Counted from the first letter of the stretch, positions 30,010 to 41,944 are shown. The stretch is 64,000 nt of DNA from Oncomelania hupensis (GCA_036898135.1 CM072525.1:56601023-56665022); one strand, 5' to 3'. Program-made: numbers and translations. The notes: a model not told the origin generated them from the letters alone.

Positions 30010-31440
30010 CTAAAGGATGAATACAGTTGACTGTGTGTGCTCTTGAGCGCTCCAACTCCTCACCTCCTCCCATTCTATACCTCCTTCAATTTTTCTTCCT
30101 CCACACACACCCCAATACAGGGAACCTCCCCCCCCCCTTCTGTTGCATGTCACCAACCCAACTCTTGTACTTCTTCATCCATTTCTACTCCCTGTCTTGA
30201 ACGTGTTATAATTATTTTCCTTTCTGTCGTTTTGCAGGCATGTCACGCTGCTACGCTTCTTCCTATGGCCTGCAGTTCCTGCCGTTTTAAAACTGGGCTG
30301 GCCGCCGACCGTGTGTTTGACCAGATGACCCACGTTGATAGTCGTCATCGGCCACGATGACGTCACGTTGATAGTCGTCATCGGCTTCGGTGGCGCACCC
30401 GCAAATCAACATCCACAGGCGGGCTATCCAGATCCAGATCCAGACCCCTTACTGGACACTAAACCATCAACGATTCTACACCCACCAATCCAGCGAAACG
30501 TGAAAGCACCGCAAGCAAACCTCAGCTTAACCCCGTGCTCCCCCACCCATCAGCCACTCCTCTTCAACACGGACTAAGACAAGCTTTAGTTCCCGCCATT
30601 GAACAACGGTGAATGGCCATAACTTCTGTTCACTGTTGTTCGTCCAGCAGTTGGCGAAACAAAGTCAAATGGGTCTACTGAGATTGAGATGTTAAAGACT
30701 GGACGTTGTTCATCTCGTGTAAAAGTCGGTTCTTTACGTGTGAGGACATGCTGTTCGAAGACAAAGAAGATTATGACTTGAACTTTGAGATGTTGAAGAC
30801 TGGATGTTCTTCACATTGCTAAGCTAATATAAACATGGAAAGATCATTGGTGAAGCATGCAGTTAAAGAATATCGGTGAAGAAACAAATGGGAAGAGAAA
30901 TTGACTGGACTTGCACACAGAAAATCGCCAACTAATTTACTTGCTGGGTTTGTGAAGTGACGAACTCCATGAACGCTTTTGAGTGCGAAATGTCATTTAA
31001 GAAAACTTGATCTGTGACCCAGAACATTAGCCATGCAAAAGACAAGACGTTGGCTGTGCCGCAGAATAAGCATGACGACCAATGATGAGTTGAAGACAAC
31101 ATCTAAGGACAAGTATGGATAGCTCGGTAAGTACGTTCACAGTTTTCTTGGAGACAATCTTGTCCGCCATGTAGCGACACCTTGTTTGGGTATATTTTAT
31201 TCTTACATTTCATCTTTACTACATTTAGTGAACGTATTTATTTACGACCTCGTGTTTCTGATGAGTTAGGTCTCCTTAATTTGAATTTTTTATTTAAAAA
31301 AAGGTGAACGGAACTTGATAAAAAGAATATACCCAAACCTGAAATACGCATTCCAAACACTCGAACAGACGCACGCACCCACGGGCCATAAGCAGAAGTT
31401 GGGTCAATCGGTCTCCTTGATGTTGTATAGGTTACATCAT
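30010..31440. other. Possible noncoding exon region
   Basis: An acceptor-like CTGTCGTTTTGCAG ends at 30238 and a strong donor CTCG|GTAAGTACG stands near 31119. Between them no long frame exists, though the composition is balanced and free of simple repeats, with TTGATAGTCGTCATCGGC repeated at about 30335 and 30368. It could be an untranslated exon. No promoter was seen. Confidence 0.25.
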
Positions 31441-31444
31441 TTTA

Positions 31445-32065
31445 CTGCTTGGGATGAGAGTACTAACCGAGGTCTAGTATGTGCACGCATGCATTATATC
31501 GCACGGACTTTAAAGATCCTGACGCTCATGTCCTAGACGGGGGAGTGCCGGCTACACAAATACAACCAGCACACACTAGGTCTGCATTATATCCCACGGA
31601 CTTTAAAGATCCTGACTCTCATGTCCTAGACGGGTGAGTGCCGGCTACACAAATACAACCAGCACACACTAGGTCTGCATTATATCGCACGGACTTTAAA
31701 GATCCTGACGCTCATGTCCTAGACGGGTGAGTGACGGCTACACAAATACAACAGCACACACTAGGTCTGCATTATATCGCACGGACTTTAAAGATCCTGA
31801 CGCTCATGTCCTAGACGGGGGAGTGCCGGCTACACAAATACAACCAGCACACACTAGGTCCTTTCTCCCTATCCCCGGTCGCCCAAAATTGTGCTCAGTC
31901 GTCTGGGCGTCAGACTGTACGCCCAACGGTTACAAGTGGGCAACTCGGGTGCCTTATGTTGCATCCTGTATTGGCCAGGGCTGCTCAAGGCGCACTTGAG
32001 CTTGGAAAGCGCTCTATAGCAATGCTATATAAGAATGCTATATAAGAATGCTACAGTAAATAAAG
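31445..32065 (+). mobile_element. SINE with internally expanded body
   Basis: Shares GATGAGAGTA, GGACTTTAAAGATCCTGACG and the GCGCTATATAAGAAT tail with the SINEs at 42805 and 59545. Its middle carries four tandem copies of a 93-bp module (31490-31860), which normal copies carry once. The tRNA-like head is missing or too diverged to recognise. Confidence 0.7.
31490..31860. repeat. 93-bp tandem repeat, four units, inside SINE
   Basis: Units start at 31490, 31583, 31676 and 31768 with TGCATTATATCGCACGGACT and end at CACACACTAGGTC. They differ at only a few positions (CGC/CCC, GGGG/GGGT, one missing base), indicating recent expansion. Confidence 0.95.
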
Positions 32066-33160
32066 GAAGATGGAATGACGTTTTGGCATCACGTTTGTGA
32101 AAATTTGAGGGAAAACTGTTATCGTCGTTCTTGTTACAATATTAACCGGAATGCATTTTGTTTGGTCATAACACGTTCACAAACACCTTCAAATCTCACT
32201 GATACTAAGAGAACTGTATATATAAATAAAAACATAAAAAAGATGTCCGCAGATTTTGGCAAGATACTCTGCAATATTGTTTAAGTCATCACTGCGAACT
32301 GCATTTTCCGGGCTCACTTATGTTGAGTCCTCATCTTTCTTCTTCCATCGTGTGGAAAACGCAGTTTACAAGATGTACGATTCTGCTTATGGCCTGTTTT
32401 CAGTCACTGCATGTCTGCATTCAAACCCCATTTAGGGCAGGATTGTCTTCAAATATTTGTGTTCTTTGAACTGTCCTGTCCACAACAGAAGTCGCAGTTG
32501 TCATGTGCGTGTTGTAACCTTGTCCATGTCCTTATCTAACCCAATACTTGCATGCAACACATGTTGGCTTATAGTTGTTGGCAGGCTGTTATTCCCATTT
32601 GGACTGCAGGTAACCCATGTTGTACTCTTTTGGAAAACCACGTTTATTCCTTATGTCATTACCACGTATTGTAGCGAGACTTGACTGGTAAACCTGCGTA
32701 AAATTTGTTTCACATAGCGTTTTAAACACATTGTTTCCGCAGACTAACCTTACAAGGTTAAAGCAGGTAGACTAATTTCCCCTTCTCCAACGGTCTGCCT
32801 CCCCCCCCCCCCCTCTTGATCTCAATCCCCACGCCTTTCCATTTACCACATCTCTTTTTTTTTTCTCTTTCTCTCCCCCCCCCCCTTCCCCGCTATGTCT
32901 CGAATCTCTCTTTTCTGTCTTCGTCTCTTCTCTCTTTCTTTCTCTCTCGGACACAGCCAAACTTGAATTGACGAGTTCTAAAGTCTCTCTCTCTCTCTCT
33001 CTCTCCTCCCCACCTCATCCCCCGATATTTATGTTGTTCTCTCTCTCGCTTTCTCTCCCTCTCTTTATCATCTCTCTCTGTCTCTCTTCTCTTACCTCTC
33101 TCTCACTCTTTCTCTCTCTCTTTTCGCTCGGTCTCTCTCTCGCTCATTATCTCTCTAGCT
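32066..33160. other. No gene; pyrimidine-rich low complexity at the 3' end
   Basis: 32066-32760 holds short unsupported frames. 32800-33160 is made of C runs and CT-rich microsatellite that create Ser/Leu frames. Confidence 0.5.
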
Positions 33161-33170
33161 CGTTCTCTCT

Positions 33171-33747
33171 CTACCCCCGTTGGGGTGCCGGGGGTTTCAG
33201 TATAAATAGTATCCCCACTTTCTGGAAATTTAGTGCTTTAAATTCCCACTGTCGCTGTCTTTCTCATTTGCTCTTTCTCATTCCTGCTCTGTTCTATCAA
33301 TCTGCTATACTATCGTCTTCTTCGCTAGACCAGTCTCCTACCTTTTTTCTTGAAAACTCTTCCTGGACAAGACTCCTTGTTTGTGTATGAGGTCTGTTGG
33401 ATCAGCTTGGGAATATTGGACGCTTTCTGCCAGGTGGTCACTAGGGCTTCCTATGATGTTATTATTTAGCAATGTAGGCATATGTGTTTTGTTGATAATT
33501 TATAATGATTGTATTCTATTTTGTTTTTGTAAACGGGGGTTCGATAAGTTGGGGTGAAGCCTCAGCCGTCCCTGCGTGGGATGTCTTTATTGTAAAGTGA
33601 CTGGCTGGTGGAGGGCATTCAGTTTTCCCACTAGGGTTGTTTCAGCAGATCTTTTATGCGGATTGGGGTTGTCCGGTCCTGATTTGGCTCGGAAGAGTCC
33701 GCTGGACCTAAAGCAACAATTATGTAATGTAATGTAATGTAATGTAA
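33171..33747 (+). mobile_element. Short TATA/hairpin retroposon, reference copy B
   Basis: 577 bp. It opens with a GC hairpin, CCCCCGTTGGGGTGCCGGGG, then TTTCAGTATAAATAGTATCC, a TATA-like box about 30 bases before TTTAGTGC. The body has no long frame. Near the 3' end is GTCCGCTGGAC, a short palindrome, and the tail is (TAATG)n. CGTTCTCTCT at 33161-33170 and 33748-33757 is a 10-bp target duplication. No tRNA, 5S or 7SL head is visible, so the promoter may be Pol II type. Confidence 0.8.
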
Positions 33748-33757
33748 CGTTCTCTCT

Positions 33758-34592
33758 TACTCAATCTCTCTCTTGCCTCTCTCTCGCTAGCTCCCTCTCA
33801 CTCTCTCTCTCACTGTTTTTTTTTCTCTCTCCCTACCCCCTCCCTCTAAAAAATTTTTATATTAAAGATATATCTTTCTCTACCTCTCCACTTTGTCTGT
33901 TTAAATCTTCGTTTTAATATAATCTTCCAAATAACTAATTAACGTAGCTGGTAGCCCTAGCAACCCTAGGTTAATCAGTTGTTTTGTCGGTAATTGCTTT
34001 ATGTTTTGCAGTTGTATGGTTTTGTTTTGTTTCGTTTCGTTTTGCGGCTTCTGTCTCTTTGTTACACACTTTGTTGGTCTTGTCTTCATTCGCATTGTTC
34101 TTTTTACCATCGTCTTTTGCTTTCTCATCCTTCTTCGACGACAATGCCATCAAGAGAAACAGAATACCACAGGTAAGAGGACACTTAACTTTGCGCATTC
34201 CGGGCCCGGGTTGCCATAGTTTCGTTGTAATGGCAACTTGGTCCATTGGGTCACATAGCTTTACACCGATGTTGCTGTAACATTCTCTTTGCAGGAGATA
34301 TCAAACTGGGAATTTCCAGTCATTGCAGGGGAGGGTTATGCTGTTGGTGAATGGAGGGTGGAGGGTGTCCTGATTAAGTTATGTGATACTATTAGACTGC
34401 TAATAATTATGTACAACTACGTATTGCTACAGCCGATTTATGTGTGAGTTACTTATGTAACGTCTATTACTAAAGGGATTTAGTGATTTGAAAATAAGAA
34501 AATAAGTATTTTAATAAAAACATTTCAATAATTAACGATAAAAAATAATCAAATCATTAACTAGAAAAATTGATAAAAAATATATAATTAAT

Positions 34593-34659
<67 letters not shown>

Positions 34660-34779
34660 CATATCTCTCTCTCTCACCCCTATGATTATAGGCATAGACT
34701 CCTCATACAATAACTGTAAAAAATACTACACACATCTTCCAACAGATAAATAAAGAAAATTTGGCAAGTTTTAAGTAAA
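33758..34779. other. CT-rich microsatellites and a possible small noncoding exon
   Basis: (CT)n occurs at 34598-34670 and TC-rich sequence at 33758-33890. A donor-like CACAG|GTAAGAGG at about 34172 and an acceptor TTCTCTTTGCAG at about 34294 could mark a spliced transcript, but the frames are short and nothing is recognised. Confidence 0.35.
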
Positions 34780-35030
34780 CCGAAAAGTTAAATCAGTTAG
34801 TATTTAAAATGCTTTTCATTTCCACTGCAAGTAAAAAGTTACATCACCTAGTATCTTAAGGTTTTTAGTTTCCACTGGCAATAAATAGTTACATCACTTA
34901 GTGTTTTTTTCATTTCCACTAGCTGTAAACAGTTACATCACTTAGTATTTTAATGTTTTTGATTTCCATTGGCTGTAAACAGTTACATCACTTAGTATCT
35001 TAATGTTTTTAATTTCCACTGGCAGTAACA
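34780..35030. repeat. ~50-bp tandem repeat, about five units
   Basis: GTTACATCAC recurs at 34838, 34888, 34932 and 34982, each followed by TTAGTAT-like, T-rich and TTTCCACTGGC-like segments. Spacing is 50, 44 and 50 bp. Confidence 0.9.
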
Positions 35031-35194
35031 AGTCAAAATTGATGCATTTAAACAAAATATGGCACAATGAAAAAGAACAATTACATGAGCAAAAAATATG
35101 TTAACAAAAATTAGTTCGTAATGAATGTGTGCGGGAACTGAATAGAACAGACCCAAAGTTTCCCGGCGCGTGGGTGATGAAGTAACAAAAAGGG

Positions 35195-35320
35195 TATTTT
35201 AAAGAATTTGCGTTTGTGTAAGCGTGAATCTGCGTTTGGATATCCGTGTTGATGCCTTTGGTGTTGTTGGTCATCATTTTGGTCTTCTCTGCATTTATTT
35301 TCCATCTCTTTGGTCTGAAC
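35195..35320 (-). mobile_element. Diverged RTE LINE fragment
   Basis: Encodes INAEKTKMMTNNTKGINTDI, the same stretch as in the RTE copy at about 41230-41295 (ISAEKTKMMTNNTNGINTDI). Flanks do not match, so it is an old, short remnant. Confidence 0.75.
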
Positions 35321-35339
35321 ACTAAATGTAGAAGCCATT

Positions 35340-36350
35340 AATAGCCAGTCTGCACAGTGCTCTCATGTGATGAGTGTGGGATCGCGGAAGCTGGGGCTAC
35401 TCTTCCACCTTCCTTTGAACTGGCATCGTTGGTTTACTTTTAGCATACAGCCTTTCCCACCTTCCTGCTACTTGGAATTATTGACCTGCTAATGCTAAAG
35501 TTGATATCTTTAGGTTCCACATATTTGTATTAAAGGTAATTGCCTTGCCTTTTTATAACACAGATCTTGGCCTTGCTTGTACCCAGGAACCATGATTTTA
35601 CAATAAGACATAGAAACAGTTTTAAAAAAAAGGTTTGTGTGTGTGTGTGTGTGTGTGGGTGTGTGTTTTTGAACCTACGCCGTCGTAAGGACTTTGCCAT
35701 GTTGCACACCCACGTTGTGAGGACTTTTTCCGCTCTGAGGACTTACAACCATAGTCCTCACAATTTTATTGCAAAAACGCTGTCTACGTGAGGCCTAGAC
35801 TATTTTGGCTAAGTTTGAGCATAGTCCTTACCAAGATGCAATTATAAACTTGAGTGTGCATGCGCGTATTGGGCTAAACACATTTTTACTAAGAAGGAGA
35901 GAGAGGGAGTCCAACTTGACAGATTTCCGCACTCATATCTTGAAGACGATTGGTCACACGTAGCGTCACATGACCATGTCGCCGAGTGTGTCGCGTTGGA
36001 TCGCGCAACTAGAGACCTGACTCCACCCCTATGGCTTTGCGAGCGACATAGACTCCACCCTACATCTTGGCGAGCCTGCAATTGGCTCACCACTGCATTA
36101 ATGAATTGTGACATGAACTATTCTGCCCAATAAGGTGTTCAAGGGCTCCACCCCTCCAGCTTGCGACCCTCGCATTGTCTCACTTCACACATACATTGTG
36201 GCTTCAACTATTCTGAGTTATGGAGGCTGCTTTCGTCAATTTTTTTCTTTCCTCTTGCCTATGTAAGGCTAAATCGTATGTCCTTGTGAGCTGTAGCAAC
36301 ATAATTATAAGCTCATCTTTCCTATTCACACAGGTGGGAGGGGGGGGGGG
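35340..36350. other. No gene recognised; (GT)n near 35636-35665
   Basis: A GT microsatellite and unsupported short frames. An inexact repeat of GCTCCACCC-type phrases occurs near 36024, 36050 and 36148. Confidence 0.4.
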
Positions 36351-36354
36351 AGGA

Positions 36355-36605
36355 GGGGCAAAGCCGTAGCTCAAGTGGTAGAGGGTTAGCCTGGCACACC
36401 GATGACCCAGGTTCGAATCCCGTGGTGGGCGATATAAAATGTGGCCATTTTCACTGTCCATTTTAGCAGTATGATGGCTCTTGTGGTTCAGTATTGATTT
36501 AGGGCCCTACCCCTCTGTCCCTGGGATGGTTATCCCCGTCTGCCATATCGCCAATTGTGGGTGTAGACGTTAAACCTCAATGTTCATTCATTCATTCATT
36601 CATTC
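36355..36605 (+). mobile_element. tRNA-derived SINE with (ATTC)n tail
   Basis: The head holds A-box-like TAGCTCAAGTGGTAGAGGG and B-box GGTTCGAATCC at usual spacing, matching a Pol III promoter. The body ends TAGACGTTAAACCTCAATG followed by five ATTC repeats. The acceptor-stem ends do not pair as in a true tRNA. Confidence 0.85.
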
Positions 36606-36754
36606 ACACAGGTGATGTAGTGACAGTAAAACTGTTGACAAAGTGAAGTAGAATATATTATACATACTAGTGGTTTTTGTACCCTGGCAAGCCAACAGGT
36701 TGCTGTTTGAAATGTAGACAGAGACAACTGTTGTGAGCGAGTTTCATTTGGACG

Positions 36755-36955
36755 ATGATACCTCCCCATATCCCCCTTGATACCTCACCATACCCACCCC
36801 CTCTGATATCTCCTAGTCTCCCCCCCACTCCATGATGCCTCACCATACCCCCTTGATACCTCCCGAACCCACTTGATACCTCCCCATACCCCCTTGATAC
36901 CTTCCGTACCCCCTTGTAACCTACCTGTACCCTCCTTGATACTTCCCCGTTGATC
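36755..36955. repeat. ~20-25-bp CT-rich minisatellite
   Basis: Irregular repeats of TTGATACCTCCCCATACCCC with variants, about nine units. Confidence 0.8.
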
Positions 36956-36985
36956 GTTTCGCAGGTATGGATGAAAGGAATCGAG

Positions 36986-37267
36986 TTAGTTAGTTAGTTA
37001 TATAGATTAACGTCCCCGGACACATAGGCGTATAGGGGACCATCACCATACCCCCTTATATATACCCATATCCCCGTTGTTTGTAGATTATAGTCACACG
37101 ACACTTTCGCATATAGGTGACTACTGGACCGATTTATACTGACACCAGCGGGCCAGTTGTTGGTAAAGGGGAAAATAATATGATCACACGTTGACCAATC
37201 CGGGATTCGAACCAGCGACCTTTCGGTTACTAGCAAGACGCTCTTACCAACTGAGCTACCCGGCCCC
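36986..37267 (-). mobile_element. tRNA-derived SINE with (AACT)n tail
   Basis: On the minus strand the head GGGCCGGGTAGCTCAGTTGG carries the A box, and GGTTCGAATCC follows as the B box. The body continues for ~200 bases and ends in AACTAACTAACT. It is distinct in body from the neighbouring plus-strand SINE. Confidence 0.85.
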
Positions 37268-38263
37268 ACGTATCCCCGTTATGCCTACCCATGCCCCTTT
37301 AAACCTACCCGTAGCCCCCTTTTACCTACACGTACCACCCCATCCCGATCCTTGGTAATACTAATACTAATACTAATACTAATACTTATACTAATAATAA
37401 TATTGAATATACAGGGGCGTCGCACGGTCCAAAATATTGGGGGGGGGGGGGGGGGGCAACCCTGTCGACAGGGAGGTGGGGGGGGGGGGGGGGCTGACAA
37501 GCGGGACGTCATTTTGTCTACAAACACCAGAGATCTTTTTACAGACCAAAAAAGGAGCCAAAGGTCAGGTTTTGTCCTTTTTGACCTAGCTGTGACCTTG
37601 GATTTTGGGAAGGATCGAGATGATCTTACTAGTAGTCCATGAACAAAATCTCAGCTAGTTCAGTCCACAAACATCGGAGATCTATTCGCGGACACATAAA
37701 CAAACAAAACAAACAAACAAACAAACCAACCAAGTGAAACCTATAATGGGTAGTGGGGGGTGGGGGTGGTGGTGTAATAATCAAAGCAGTCAAGACCACG
37801 TTATCTGTCCCCAGAAAAGCGAACGGGTCCTTTTTTTTTCCCCTTTTGCGATCAAAGCACGTGCACGTGTAGGCCTATCAACAAACTATATCTAAATTAA
37901 AAAATATCGCGCACCTCAACTATTTATTGACACTTGCACATTCACCCTTGCCTTACTCATTTTACAGACTAAAGTAAATAATTGATATCAACAAACCTGG
38001 AAAACAGACGATTCCACTGTTTTGTTAATTTTGCTCTTTGCGTGATGAAATGACACTTCTTTCAAACAGCGAAAGCCAGCTCTGCTGCCCGGTGATTGCG
38101 TTAGGGCCACGAAATATTTTGTTGTGAAACACAGGCACATGCTAATAGATTATTGTAATATTATTTCGTACGTTAGCCCTTTACACTACGGTTTAAAAAT
38201 ATGGTGATTTTTTTAATTATTGATTCTTCCTGCCTTCCTCTATCGTTTGAAATCTTCTTCTTT

Positions 38264-38297
<34 letters not shown>

Positions 38298-38399
38298 CTT
38301 CTTTTCTTCTTTCTCTCTCTCTTTTTTTTTTTTTGGCCAAATTATTGCGACGCCCCTGATATAGAATAATACAAATAGAAATATAAAAAACCCACCAAG
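37268..38399. other. Low-complexity region with G runs and TTC repeat
   Basis: (ACTAAT)n at about 37357-37400, G runs at 37440-37456 and 37479-37493, and TTC repeats at 38255-38310. No gene is supported. Confidence 0.5.
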
Positions 38400-38473
38400 G
38401 TTTTAAAAGAAAATTTGATATAATAGTAATAATAGTAATAATAATAATAATAATAATAATTTATTATTATTAG

Positions 38474-38554
<81 letters not shown>

Positions 38555-38686
38555 TAAAGGTAAAAAGCCTATATTAAAAAGAAAAATATCCATATTGTAG
38601 TGTAAAAAAAAAAATACGGTCCGCGTGAGGTTTGAACTTGGGTCGTCCTGCACGGTAGGCGGAAGTTTAACTAACTAAGCTATCAA
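38400..38686 (-). mobile_element. tRNA-derived SINE head with long (ATT)n tail
   Basis: Minus-strand head TTGATAGCTTAGTTAGTTAA (A-box-like) and AAGTTCAAACC (B-box-like) lie at 38630-38686. A T run follows, and the ATT tail occupies about 38420-38552. The 5' end of the head is interrupted by the RTE LINE at 38687. Confidence 0.6.
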
Positions 38687-38816
38687 CGGCATCACTGGGC
38701 GAAAGTCTTCTACACAGAAGTCACCGGCCAGGGCGGAGGAACCTCACGTTACTACAGGTTCAACGACCACGTGCTCAGGGCCAAGGCGAGCCACACTGTA
38801 TTCGTGGATTTCGGCT

Positions 38817-39749
38817 GTGGCCAACAGCCTGGAGAGGATTGGGCCCTGCCAGGTCTTTTTTTTGCCCAAGACACAACACATGATGAGGCTATCCACTAAT
38901 TCCATGCCGGATCGGTCGTCGCCCGGAACAAGGACCGCGCCTTCCGTTGGCCACCAGGACGGAGGTGAAAAGTATGCTACTGATGGACAAATTAGCAAGA
39001 TCCGCACGAGAAACAACATCGTCATAGGAACCTGGAATGTCAGGACCCTAACTGCGGAAGGAAAATTAGAAGAACTGGCTCACGAGCTGGACCACTATCG
39101 ATGGAACGTTCTAGGTATCAGCGAACTGCGCTGGAAAGGCCTAGGTGAAACAACGACTGACAAAGGCCACAAGCTCTATTTCAGCGGTAGAGATGACAGG
39201 CACGAACACGGCGTTGGATTCTTGGTCCACAAGAACATTCTAGCCACTGTCATGGGTTGCCGCCCAGTATCCAGTAGACTCATTAGCATCCGTCTGAGAG
39301 CAACCCCTTTCAACATTACCATCATCCAGGCCTATGCCCCAACATCAGACTATGAAGACAGCGAAGTGGAGGATTTTTATGAAAATATACAGGCGGTCCT
39401 TGACCAAGTGCCGAAGAAGGACATAGTCATAGTGCAAGGCGACTGGAATGCCAAGGTTGGCCAAGATGCGCACCACAACTGGGGAGACACATGTGGACCC
39501 CACTGCAACAACGAGACAAATGACAGGGGTCTGAGGCTATTGGAGTTTGCCAGATACAACAATCTGGTACTGGCAAACACGCTTGGTCTCCACAAAAAAT
39601 CCAGACGATGGACATGGCACAGTCCCGGCGGGAACATCACAACCAGATCGACTACATCATGGTCAAGAAACGCTTCAGATCAAGCATCAACATTGGCAGG
39701 ACACGCACTTTTCCAGGAGCAGACATTGGAAGTGACCACGATCTCGTGA
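38817..39749 (+). pseudogene. RTE LINE endonuclease domain (CFDP2-like)
   Basis: From about residue 67 the endonuclease motifs follow in order: VIGTWNVRTL, then LGISELRWKG (catalytic Glu), GVGFLVHK, ISIRLRATPFNITIIQAYAP, and QGDWNAKVG (catalytic Asp/Asn). The frame goes off near residue 271 after TWHSPGG, and the missing IDYIMVKKRF and SDHDLV motifs follow in the overlapping frame. This enzyme nicks target DNA to prime reverse transcription. The start ATG is uncertain. The first ~65 residues include a Pro/Ser linker. Confidence 0.85.
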
Positions 39750-41521
39750 TGATGTCTTTCCGGCTCCATTTGAAGAGAGTAAATACAGCAAAGTGCACTA
39801 GGCTGAAGTTCGACCTGGACAAACAGCAAGACCCGGAGGTGGCAAAAATATTTCAGGCCACAATTGGAGGGAAATTTGCACCACTGCTTATTTTGGGGGC
39901 AGGCGAAGTAGATGTCAACACCATGACCAATACCTTCAACTCAGCTGTAACAGATGCCGCCACTGAGATCCTTGGCAAGCACCGACCAAAGAAGAAGCCG
40001 TGGATCACACCTGAACTTTTGGATCTGTGTGATAAACGAAAAGAGTTAAAAAAGAAAAAGAACACCTCACAGGGAGCTGATGTCTACCGAAAAATCAACA
40101 ATGACATCCGAAAAGGCATGCGCACAGCAAAGGAGAACTGGATAGAAGATCAATGCCAGGAAATAGAGAACAATCTGAACAAGAACAACAGCAAGAAGGC
40201 CTACCAGACTGTGAAGCGGCTGACAAGTGTTAAACAGCCCAAAGTCTCCACTATCCAAAGCAAGTCTGGCATATGCCTTACAGAAGAACAAGAAGTCTTG
40301 GACAGATGGACAGAGTACTGCTCTGACCTTTACAACCATACACCAAATGGAGACCCATCAGTTCTAGCATGTCCCGAGAGCAGAGAAGAAGAAGAAATCC
40401 TCCCAATTCTCCGGGAAGAAGTTGAGGCAGCAGTGCAATCGCTGAAGAAAGGGAAGTCAGCGGGAGTGGACAACATACCAGCGGAACTGCTACAAGCAGG
40501 AGGAGAAGCAATGACTGATGCTCTCACCATTATCTGTAACAAGATCTGGCAGAGTGGGGAGTGGCCTACACCATGGACCCAGTCGCTTGTCATCACTCTT
40601 CCCAAAAAAGGTAACCTTCAGGAGTGTGAAAATTACCGCACCATCAGCCTCATCAGCCATCCCAGCAAGGTCCTCCTGAAAATAATACTCAACAGGTTGA
40701 AACCACAAGCTGAACAAATCATAGCTGAAGAACAAGCAGGATTCATGGCAGGGCGAAGTACCACTGAACAGATTTTCAACCTCAGAATAATCTGTGAGAA
40801 ATACCTACAGCACCAACAACATCTATATCATGTGTTCATAGACTTCAAGAAGGCATTTGACCGAGTCTGGCATGCAGCTCTATGGGCAACCATGAAAGTG
40901 TACAACATCAGCCCTAAAATTATAGAAGTCATCAAAAGCCTGTATGACAAGGCTACCAGTGCAGTCCTCCATAACAGCGTCATCGGGAACTGGTTCAGAA
41001 CAACAATCGGTGTGCGTCAAGGATGCCTACTCTCTCCAACACTCTTCAACATCTTCCTAGAGCGCATCATGTCAGATGCTCTTGCAGATCACGAAGGCAC
41101 AGTCAGCATAGGGGGCAGAGCAATCTCCAATCTTCGTTTTGCGGATGATATTGATGGATTGGCTGGAGAGGAACAAGAACTTGAACAGCTTGTACAGAGG
41201 CTTGACACCACCCCCAGAGCTTATGGAATGGAAATAAGTGCAGAGAAGACCAAAATGATGACCAACAACACCAATGGCATCAACACGGACATCAAAGTAC
41301 AAGGCCAATCCCTCAACACAGTGCACAGCTTCAAATATTTAGGAGCCATTGTGTCAGACAATGGGTCTCGACAGGAAGTCCTCTCCAGGATCGCACAAAC
41401 AACTGCTGCCCTGACAAGGTTGAAGCCCATTTGGAAAGACAGAACCATCAGTCTACATTCCAAAGTAAGACTGCTGCGCTCTCTGGTCATCTCCATCTTC
41501 CTATATGCTTGCGAAGCATGA
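39608..41521 (+). pseudogene. RTE LINE endonuclease end plus reverse transcriptase
   Basis: True in-frame homology starts at about 39628 with HHNQIDYIMVKKRFRSS and SDHDLV. A Lys-rich linker (KKKPWITPELLDLCDKRKEL) follows, then the RT: KGKSAGVDNIPAELLQ, DFKKAFDRVWH (first Asp), GVRQGCLLSPTLFNIFLE and RFADDIDG (catalytic Asp pair, near 41138-41155), then GMEISAEKTK and FKYLG. The frame stops at 41521 where other copies have Trp. The remaining C-terminus (TADLQRRIQSMEMRCYRRLL) lies beyond in the same frame. Confidence 0.9.
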
Positions 41522-41944
41522 ACCCTCACAGCAGATCTCCAACGAAGAATACAAAGCATGGAGATGAGGTGCTACAGAAGACTTCTGTGCATTTCCTATA
41601 CCCAACACATCACCAACGACGAAGTCCGACAGACCATCACACCAGCCATTGGACAACACGATGACCTGCTCACAGTGGTGAAGAAACCGATGGTATGGCC
41701 ACGTCACCAGATCATCAGGTCTTGCAAAGACCATTCTGCAAGGCACAGTGCAAGGAGGTAGAAGAAGGGGGAGACCGAAAAAGAGGTGGGAGGACAACAT
41801 TCGAGAATGGACTGGTTTGACACTGAGCGAAGCCATGAGGGCTGCTGAGGACAGAGAAAGATGGAGTATGCTGGTTAAGCGATCATCTGTGGTGCCCCTA
41901 CGACCTTCGGGTTATGGGACAGGATAGGATAGGATAGCTATCAA

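Larger units (their letters stand above)
38687..41935 (+). mobile_element. RTE-clade LINE, near full length, inactive
   Basis: 3249 bp, the size expected of RTE elements. It carries an apurinic-type endonuclease (CFDP2-like), then RT, then a short C-terminal region, and ends in (GGATA)n. AGCTATCAA at 38678-38686 and 41936-41944 is a 9-bp target duplication that defines both ends. Lesions seen by comparing copies in this window are one missing base at about 39629, a TGG-to-TGA change at 41519-41521, and a small deletion near 41688. It is the reference for the other RTE fragments here. Confidence 0.9.

Noticed and set aside
30335..30577. 80-codon plus frame with Pro/Asp repeats
   Set aside because: No start context, homology or splice partner; retained only as a possible noncoding exon region.
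36355..37267. Two tRNA genes (A and B boxes visible on each strand)
   Set aside because: Acceptor stems do not pair properly and each is followed by a SINE body with a simple-repeat tail, so these are tRNA-derived SINE heads.
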